NCBI GenBank assembly: GCA_963383645.1
Contig: OY726560.1
Coordinates: 30,379,173-30,443,172 of the forward strand
DNA from: Muscardinus avellanarius
Taxonomy: Eukaryota > Chordata > Mammalia > Rodentia > Gliridae
DNA length: 64,000 bases
Direction: 5' to 3'
Position 1 is the first letter of the stretch. Each line of letters starts with the position of its first letter. The notes beneath the pieces were generated by a model. The model had not been told where the DNA came from, made no database searches, and worked only from the letters and a program-made list of their open reading frames with translations. Positions 57,505 through 64,000 of the stretch are shown piece by piece. Made by a program: the position numbers and the translations under genes.

Positions 57505-58584
57505 TAAAATGTAATAATGTTTGAATTAAACACTCATTTCTGGATTCCATATCTTAAAGATATTATACTAAGAGTTCTTACTGATTATGAAATTAAATTT
57601 AGCTATTACCCTTGACATAAAAATAAAAATAAAAATAAAGATAAAAATGTATTTTATCAGTAGTTAGTAGAACCACATTATATTCTAACCACATTAAAAA
57701 TTCAAATACAAATATTTGATTTTTAGATGATATTCAAGCAGATCAAGAAAAGTAATGCCATTTGGTATTGTTTGAATAGAATGTGGAATTAGATAATTTA
57801 CAAATGCTGCCTTCTTCATGGGAGATAACAACTATAGTTGGTGGAAATGATAACTCAATTTTGAAAATGACTTTCAATCACTGAAAAATGGTATAATTTC
57901 CCTGAGAACACTGAAGAAAGTCATTCAACAAGGCCACCTGTGGAGTTACTGCTAAAGATGTTTATGTCATCCTCCATTTACCTCGCTTCATATAAATACT
58001 ACAGAGAATTTTTAAAAGAGTGACACAAAAGCATAACTAAATCAAGTAACCAACAAAATTAATATTATGCTGTCATAAATTGTGATCAACAATGTGATGT
58101 CTTCAAGGAAGCAGTCAGATGGTTCAGGCAGCAAGAGAGTACTGCAGGCTGCAAGCAGATTTTTCACTCCAACTGCATCCTAATCACACATCTGAGAACC
58201 AGAAGAGCTTCTTTCTATAACATCAAATAATTTACATCATCCTATTATTGTTTATTGATGATTTTCATTCTCCCTACATTATAAAATCATTTTATAGCTA
58301 GGTCATATAAGTCAATGTTATTATTTCATTATATTTTATAGAAGAGAACAAAAGATTTACATTTGCAAATGATTTTACATAATTAGATAAAACAATTAAT
58401 ATAATCAATATAATAATTTTCTATAATTAAGTAAAATTGTTTTGTAATGATTTTATATAATTGACTTTTACATAATTAGAATGATATTTATATAATCCTT
58501 GGCATACAAACCCTGCAAATGTTTTTCTAACCTAAATAAATGTACCATTTAAAACCTTTTAATTTTATGAGAACTGTCTCAGAG
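57505..58584. other. No recognisable feature over about 1.1 kb
   Basis: AT-rich, nothing nameable. Confidence 0.4.
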
Positions 58585-58960
58585 TTCTCACTGCTAAGTT
58601 GTGTTCTTACCACACATTTGAGAGGAAGGAATGTTAACTTGCTTACAGTGTTTGGAAAATTCTGGTTCAATCCACCTGAGGCTAGGGTCTGTGGATCTCA
58701 GGGCACAGCTGTGGGAAGCAGAGAGAGGAGAGAAAAAGAGTTCTGCTCTCACATTGTAGAGGCTAAAAAGAGGGGAGCCATCAAGGAAGGGAATTCAACG
58801 ATAAAAGCTTAGCCCCTAATATCACATCCCCATAGATTCACCTTCTGCAGCTACACCCAGCCTGCCTAGGTTACCAACCAGTAAATTCCTCACAGTAGAT
58901 TTATTTATGAGATCACAACTTTCATTACATATTTATGTCAACTCTGAACACCTTTCCTTC
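58585..58960 (-). repeat. Probable MaLR-type LTR, antisense
   Basis: TTGCTTACAGTGTTTGGAAA, GGATCTCAGGGCACAGC, GAAGCAGAGAGAGGAG, CACCTTCTGCAGCTACACCC and ACCAACCAGTAAATTCC resemble the piece at 13.8-14.2 kb and the MaLR reverse order. Tentative family. Confidence 0.42.
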
Positions 58961-59154
58961 TTTTAGGATCTGTCTTTTTTACTTTGTTTGTTTGCTTATT
59001 TGGGCTTGGTATATAATCTATGTGCATAGTCCATTATCTTGAAACCTTTATAAATAACTTATTTAAAGGGTGACTACTAGCAACTGTATCCTAATGCAGA
59101 ATAGTACATATGTTAATTCAAAAATAAATATATTTTCTCTCTTTCTAAAAAAAA

Positions 59155-59720
59155 AAAATGAAAATTGGGCTACCATATAGCCCAACCATACCATTCTTGG
59201 ACATCTTCCTAAAGGAATTGAAGTCAGAGAACTATGAAGTTAAATAACCATAGGGATACTACATAAATTTCCCTACTTAGAGAAGCACAACTTAAAATAT
59301 TAAAGCCATGGAACTAGCCTAGATATCCTTCAACAGATAAATGGGTTATGAAATTATGGCATATAAATAATAGAATTCTACTCAGCCATAATGAAGAACA
59401 CAATCATGCCCTTTGCAGAAAATAAATGGAACTCAAGAATAGTGTTAAGTAAGATTAGCTTGTCACAGAAAGTGAAGGGTCATATGTTTATACTCCTATG
59501 TGTTAATTAGAGAAAAAGCCTGGAAATGAAGATGATGTCAGATAAATGAGAGGAGAAACTAGTACAATAGTAGGAGAGGATTTGGGAAAGGATGCGAGGA
59601 AGAGAAAGGGTAGATCTGATGATGAAAACAATTCAAACAATAATTATTTATATACAAACTTATCTGTAGCAATGTAAATATGTTAAGAGAAACATAGAAC
59701 GAATGCAATGTATATGTATA
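59155..59720 (+). mobile_element. Old L1 ORF2 3' end, sense
   Basis: CCTAAAGGAATTGAAGTCAG, GGAACTAGCCTAGATATCC, CAACAGATAAATGGGTTATG, ATTCTACTCAGCCATAATG and TTTGCAGAAAATAAATGGAA are in L1 ORF2-end order, then G/A-rich 3'UTR-like sequence. Decayed. Confidence 0.83.
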
Positions 59721-60160
59721 TTTCTATCACTCTGACCTTTATTATAATGTGTAATTACAAATGCATAAATAAAAAGTAAATACACATATGTATATTTGTT
59801 TTCATATGTGCTTACATAAAATATACTAAGATAAAATATATAAAATATATACCTAAGATATTTTTGTGTGAATTTATGCATGCACACATATATTTACCTA
59901 TGTACACTCATGTCTATACACATTTATATATACATACATACATAGGTTAATAAAACTCTTCAGTGTCAAACCAGTGAAATGTGGAGAAACTAGAGGATAG
60001 AAATGTATGTTGTGGGATGAAAAGTCTTTTGGAAACACTATGATGATGGTTTCTTCTTTGTATAACCATATCATAATTCCTGTTCAGAAAATACAAGACA
60101 TGAACTAAAGTACATGTAAAGCTATAGTTTCAAGTCACAATGAACTGATATGATACTTTA
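59721..60160. other. No recognisable feature
   Basis: Very AT-rich with short TATA and TACA repeats. Nothing nameable. Confidence 0.4.
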
Positions 60161-60164
60161 ATTT

Positions 60165-60500
60165 CAATCAGCTTTCTCACTGCTGTGTCCCAAAATGCCT
60201 GAAGACCGTAACTTAGAAGAAAAAAAAAATTATTTGCTTACAGTTCTGGAAGTTTCAGTCCAAGTTAGGGTCCCTTCTGTGGAGTTAAGGGATGGCAGTG
60301 CGAAGCAGAAAGAACAATGGGGAGGGCAGGAGAGTCATATAATTCTCAAAGCCACACTCCCAGTAACCTACCTCCTCCAGCTACACCCTACCTGCCTACT
60401 TAACCAACAAATAAATCCATTACCCCACTAATGAATTTGTCTACTGATGAGATTACAATCCTCATGACTCAATTATATTACCTATTACCTCTGATTATTT
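60165..60500 (-). repeat. MaLR-type LTR, antisense
   Basis: TCTCACTGCTGTGTCCC, TTGCTTACAGTTCTGGAAG, CAAAGCCACACTCCCAGTAA, CTACCTCCTCCAGCTACACC and CCTCATGACTCAATTATATT follow the MaLR LTR on the minus strand. Confidence 0.5.
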
Positions 60501-61256
60501 TTGTCAATACATGATCTCTTCAAGGCATTATTCTATATCCAAATCACAACACTTTCATTGTATCTTTATGAATGCAGTTTCATTGTATCATTATGAAAAC
60601 TCCTGAAAAGAATTTTAGCTTCTGTGAACAAAAAAAATCAGTTCCACTACAACCAAGAAAGAAAGTGTACAGAGTAGGAAGCAAAATAACAGACTCATAA
60701 TTTATAACATGGAGGTTATTATTTTTCATATGCAGCTAGTGTGCTATAAAATTACATGTTCCCATTGCATCTTTAAAAAGGGAATTTAGTTCAATAAAAT
60801 TTAGAAAGAATGTGGATATTATAATCCTGGGTGCTAAATGAACATAGGAAAATAAGTGAAAGTTAGTTGCAGGCAAAAATCACAATAATTATATTTTGAA
60901 AATAACACAATATTTGATTAATAGTTTGTCTTATAATAATATTACTTTATAATAGTGAGGAAAGGCAACTTTATTTTTAATTTTTTTAAATGTTAAATTT
61001 CTACATAATTATATAACAAGAAACTATTAACTCTGGGTAAGAAACCAAAGCCCCCATATTTCTACACAGGTCCTCATAGAGTTTTCACTCTATTAAATAA
61101 AAGAATAAAAGAAATTGTATTTAGGATATCAATTTGGTTATTGCTAAACTTATCAAGATTATTCTAAGAAGCTTAATAAATGTGTTACCTGATGATTACA
61201 TAGAAAAAATGCAAAACTCATTATCAATGAATAATTTATTTTAGTTTATTGATTAT
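60501..61256. other. No recognisable feature
   Basis: AT-rich, nothing nameable. Confidence 0.4.
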
Positions 61257-61289
61257 AGAAAGCATTTCCTTTATTTTTTATTTTATTTT

Positions 61290-61660
61290 ATTTTTTATAT
61301 ATTTTTATTAGTGCATTGTATTCAAATATCACAATGGAATATAAGACTTTTGAGAATATACAAGCACATATCATCCATTTAGCCTTTATCCTATCCCCAT
61401 CCTATTCCCTCCCTGTCCCTCAATCCTATGTTTGATTTGGTGATTAACTTTGACATATTTGTTTATGTACATCATGTTTTTTAAAGAGATTCCATTGTCC
61501 CCCATCCCATCCCCTCTGATTGGTCACCATAATTGCTCTTCCATAGGGCCCTTTCTTCAACTAGATCTCCTCCTATTACCCATTTCTTCCTAGTTTTTGC
61601 ATATTAGGGAAAGCATCTGATTTTTTTATTTTCTTTGTTATTTCTCTGTGTATGCCACAT
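61290..61660 (-). mobile_element. L1-type 3' end of composite copy 2
   Basis: Read on the minus strand: GGCATACACAGAGAAATAAC, CCCTAATATGCAAAAACTAGG, GTGACCAATCAGAGGGG, GTCAAAGTTAATCACC and AATACAATGCACTAATAAAA, nearly the same as copy 1. It is the part expected to be recognised by the L1 machinery. Confidence 0.85.
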
Positions 61661-61661
61661 T

Positions 61662-62275
61662 GCAAGTTCTGATCCCACTCCTGAAGGCCCCAGCACCAGC
61701 CTGGCCACCCTTCACTCTCTGATCTTGGCCTCTCTGGCTCCAGCACCAGCCTTGCCTCATGGCAGGCCCCAATCCCGGCCTTGCTGGCTCCGGCACTGGC
61801 CTCAACTGTTGGCAGGCTCCAATCCTGGCCTCGGAGGCTCCAGGACTGGCCTTGCCTCATGACAGGCCCCGATCCCAGCCTCCTTGGCCCTGGCATTGGC
61901 CTCATCCCTTGGCAGGCTCCGATCCCGGCCTCGGAGGCCCCAGCACTAGCCTTGCCTCAAGGCAGGCCCTGATCCCAGCCTTGCTGGACCAGCACCAGCC
62001 TTACCCCTTGGTAGGCTCTGTTCCCTACCTCAAAAGCCCCTGCACAGGCCTTGTCTCATGGCAGTTTCCAATCCCGGCCTTGCTGGCCCCAGAACTGGCC
62101 TATCCCCTCAGCAGGCTCTGATCCTGGCATGGGAGGCCTAACTACTTGCTTTGCCTCATGGCAGGCTCCAATCCCAGCCTCCCTTGCCTCAGCGCTGGCC
62201 TAATCGCCTGGCAGGCTCCTATCCTGGCCTCAGAGTCACCATCACCAGCCTTGCTGTGCATCGGGCTCTGATCTC
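61662..62275 (-). repeat. VNTR of about 12 monomers of about 50 bp in composite copy 2
   Basis: On the minus strand the monomers alternate between a TGAGGCAAGGCCAGT-type and a GGGGTGAGGCCAATG-type, each with a GAGGCTGGGATCGGAGCCTG-like second half, as in copy 1. The array is about 0.6 kb against about 1.07 kb in copy 1, so monomer number varies. It ends at the same junction as copy 1. Confidence 0.92.
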
Positions 62276-62314
62276 CGTCACTATGAGCAGGTCATCAACA
62301 GATGTTCCCTTTTT

Positions 62315-62425
62315 CCTCCTATTCATTCTATTTATTTATTTATATATTTATTTATTTATTTATTTATTTTGGTGGTACTGAGTTTCCTGGAAACCCCTCT
62401 ATCTCTGGGCTACACTCACGGAGAC

Positions 62426-62512
<87 letters not shown>

Positions 62513-62585
62513 GACTCTTAAGTCCACAAGACTGGCCTCGAACCAGCGAGATCCTACTGTCTCCACCTCCCAAGAGCAGGGATTC
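62315..62585 (-). mobile_element. 5'-truncated B1-dID SINE nested in composite copy 2
   Basis: TGGTGGTACTGAGTTTCCTGG, CTATCTCTGGGCTACACTC, then (TC)n and (TA)n expansions, then GGACTCTTAAGTCC and CTCCACCTCCCAAG. It lacks the outermost B1 5' part. The insertion post-dates the composite. Confidence 0.85.
62431..62509 (+). repeat. (TC)n-(TA)n compound microsatellite
   Basis: About fifteen TC units followed by about 24 TA units inside the nested SINE. Confidence 0.95.
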
Positions 62586-63905
62586 TTCCTTTTTTTTTTA
62601 ATATGAGAAAGCAGTATATGTCTTTTACAAAAGCTAGGACCCTAAATACCTAGTGGCAATAAATTTTGTCTTCCCTCCAAAGGCAGAGGTTGATAGCTTC
62701 GCTTCGGAAAGCAGGCTCTGCTGTTCCACATGCACCCAGGCCTCTCACTCTGCGCAGAGGAGTACGGTTTCCATGAGGGCTGATGACTCGCAAAACACAC
62801 AATATGTAGGCCCATTATGGCTATGCAGGGCTCTCTCCAATACCCCCCAAACCCTTTTGCCACTTAACATGTTGTCCAGACTTCTCGAGCATGTGTGACA
62901 GGTGCAGTCAGTCTACTTTTGGGGATTTTTCCTCAAAAGCTCAAGGTGGACTGGACTGGATCCGTCTGCCCCTCCAATTTCTACTTTTGGTGCAATTTCT
63001 TCAGAAGATCAAGGTCGTTTGAATCAGGTCTCTGCCTCTTCAAAATAATAGCCTCCACCTCTGCCACCAACACTAGCGCCTGTGCCTCTGTGCTGCCCCA
63101 CCTTTGCTTTGCGAGCACTGCCTTCCTGCTGGTTCTCTGATGACCTCCTTACATGATATAATGTCCAGAATTATTAAGCATGTGTGGCAGGAGCAGTCTC
63201 CCTTCATGTTTTTTTTTTGTTTTTTTTTTTCCAAAAGTTCCAAGTCAATTGGATAGAGTTTGTCTGCATCACCTGAGTCCTGGCTACTGCCACCACCATC
63301 TTGACCCCTCTCCAATATTTTTTTTTATAATAAGAGAAGACAGTATGTGTGTTTTGAAGAGGTTGTGAGACCAAGCACTCAGCAGCAATGAATTTTATCT
63401 CCCCTCCAAGAGCCGAGGTCCACAGCCTCACTGTGTAGAGCAGGATCTTTTGTTCCAGGCACACCGTGGCCCCCAGCACAGCATGGCAGAGCGCAGAGGC
63501 CGGGTACACTGAGGTCCTGGGATGCATGGCTCGGCTCCTGCCCAGCACTGCATGGCTTCCTCCACCATGCCCGGGTCTTTTTTCTTACAAAGTATGTTGT
63601 TAACAGTCCCCAGCATGTGAGGTTGAAGTGGTCTTTTCTCTAATCCCTTCTGGAGCATTCTTCCAAAAACTGCTTTTCTTGAGCAGCATGTGCCCCCTTG
63701 TCATTTTGCTTGTAATTCTACCGTTATCCACTCTTTCTCATGTATTGTAGATGGGAAGTCACAGCTAGAAGTGTCTCCTTAAGTTGTCCCAATCCAATAT
63801 TAAACCAAAATCTGGTGTCCAGGGCTTCCCTGAGGAATGCTTGTCCTGTTTGGTGGCCGTGATCACTACTGTGACCGCAGCTGCCGCCATCTTCCTTCCA
63901 TCCTC
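62586..63905 (-). repeat. GC-rich 5' module array of composite copy 2
   Basis: At least three diverged copies of a promoter-like module occur in the same orientation. Each has a CACATGCT-type box (63612-63620, 63175-63183 and 62887-62895) and, in two of them, a downstream segment with GATCCTGCTCTAC or GAGCCTGCTTTCC followed by TTCATTGCTGC or TTTATTGCCAC and an A-rich linker. The second module restarts with GAGAGGGGTCAAGATGG near 63315, like the element's own 5' end. Copy 1 carries just one such module. Tandem 5' monomers are known in mouse L1 promoters. Confidence 0.65.
63883..63893 (-). promoter_or_regulatory. YY1-type site at the composite 5' end
   Basis: The minus strand reads AAGATGGCGGC, beginning 13 nt from the 5' boundary set by the target duplication. 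The L1 at 31.8 kb has AAGATGGCG at 14 nt. In known L1 promoters a YY1 site at this distance fixes accurate transcription start. Confidence 0.6.
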
Positions 63906-64000
63906 AGAAAGCATTTTTATACTGCATTAAAAGTATCTGTTTGTACACCAAATTTTATTCTTCCTGAAAACAAGTATGGTTTATTTTATCTTTTTACCAC

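Larger units (their letters stand above)
61257..63916 (-). mobile_element. Composite VNTR retrotransposon, copy 2, with perfect 11-bp duplication
   Basis: AGAAAGCATTT at 61257-61267 and 63906-63916 flanks a 2,638-bp minus-strand element. From its 5' end at 63905: GAGGATGGAAGGAAGATGGC, a module array (about 63905-62600), a SINE inserted later (about 62315-62585), a VNTR (62275-61662), an L1-type 3' end (61655-61300) and an A/T-rich tail of TAAAA-type repeats to 61268. Duplication plus tail is the signature of L1-mediated insertion. No long protein frame is supported, so the element is probably non-autonomous. The family resembles primate SVA in architecture, but the sequence modules look different. 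Confidence 0.88.

Noticed and set aside
61576..62121. Open frames of about 110-120 residues in the second VNTR
   Set aside because: Same reason as in copy 1: composition of the repeat, no start context or domain.
63073..63658. Frames suggesting a small gene in the GC-rich 5' modules
   Set aside because: They fall in repeated modules of the composite and are not conserved in frame between the modules or in copy 1.

Overview
The window looks like AT-rich, gene-poor nuclear DNA from a rodent of the squirrel lineage (Sciuridae or a close relative). The main clue is the dominant short interspersed element. Its left half is 7SL/B1-like (GGGCGTGGTGGCGCACGC...TGTAATCCC...GGGAGGC) and its right half is a degraded ID/tRNA-like box (GGTCTGGGAGTGTAGCC...CCCCAGTACC). 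That is the composition of the B1-dID SINEs known from squirrels, dormice and mountain beaver. I count roughly forty full or partial copies. No host protein-coding exon, rRNA, functional tRNA or CRISPR array can be supported. Nearly all long open frames are shadows of simple repeats or transposons.

Layout. 1-2.2 kb: minus-strand remnant of a class I (gamma-like) endogenous retrovirus, with a gag matrix-like start, a proline-tRNA-like primer site and an R-U5 piece, running off the left edge. 2.2-28 kb: AT-rich DNA with many SINEs, microsatellites, MaLR-type LTR pieces and a LINE-1 (L1) 3' end. 28.2-31.8 kb: a 3.6 kb minus-strand insertion with a perfect 12-bp target-site duplication. It carries a CpG-rich L1 5'UTR and an intact 285-residue L1 ORF1, but no recognisable ORF2. 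It continues into unrelated repeat-bearing DNA and ends in a short A tail behind an ATTAAA signal. 32-55 kb: old L1 fragments in both orientations, more SINEs and long stretches with nothing recognisable. 55.6-57.5 kb and 61.3-63.9 kb: two copies, in opposite orientation, of a composite retrotransposon.

The composite family is the most interesting content. Each copy has a GC-rich 5' module, a variable-number tandem repeat of about 50-bp monomers alternating between two types (about 100-bp dimers), and a 3' end closely resembling the L1 3' end, finishing with an A/T-rich tail. The copy at 61.3-63.9 kb is bounded by a perfect 11-bp duplication and begins with AAGATGGCGGC (YY1-type) 13 nt from its 5' end, much like the L1 at 31.8 kb. 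The architecture parallels the primate SVA/LAVA composites, which depend on L1 for mobility, but the modules look unrelated in sequence, so it may have arisen independently. Whether it is already catalogued cannot be decided without a repeat-library search.

The parts fit together as an L1-driven system. Autonomous L1 (intact ORF1 in one copy, several 3' ends) would supply the machinery. B1-dID SINEs and the composite element would be its non-autonomous passengers. Direct repeats and A-rich tails around many insertions are the expected signature of target-primed reverse transcription.
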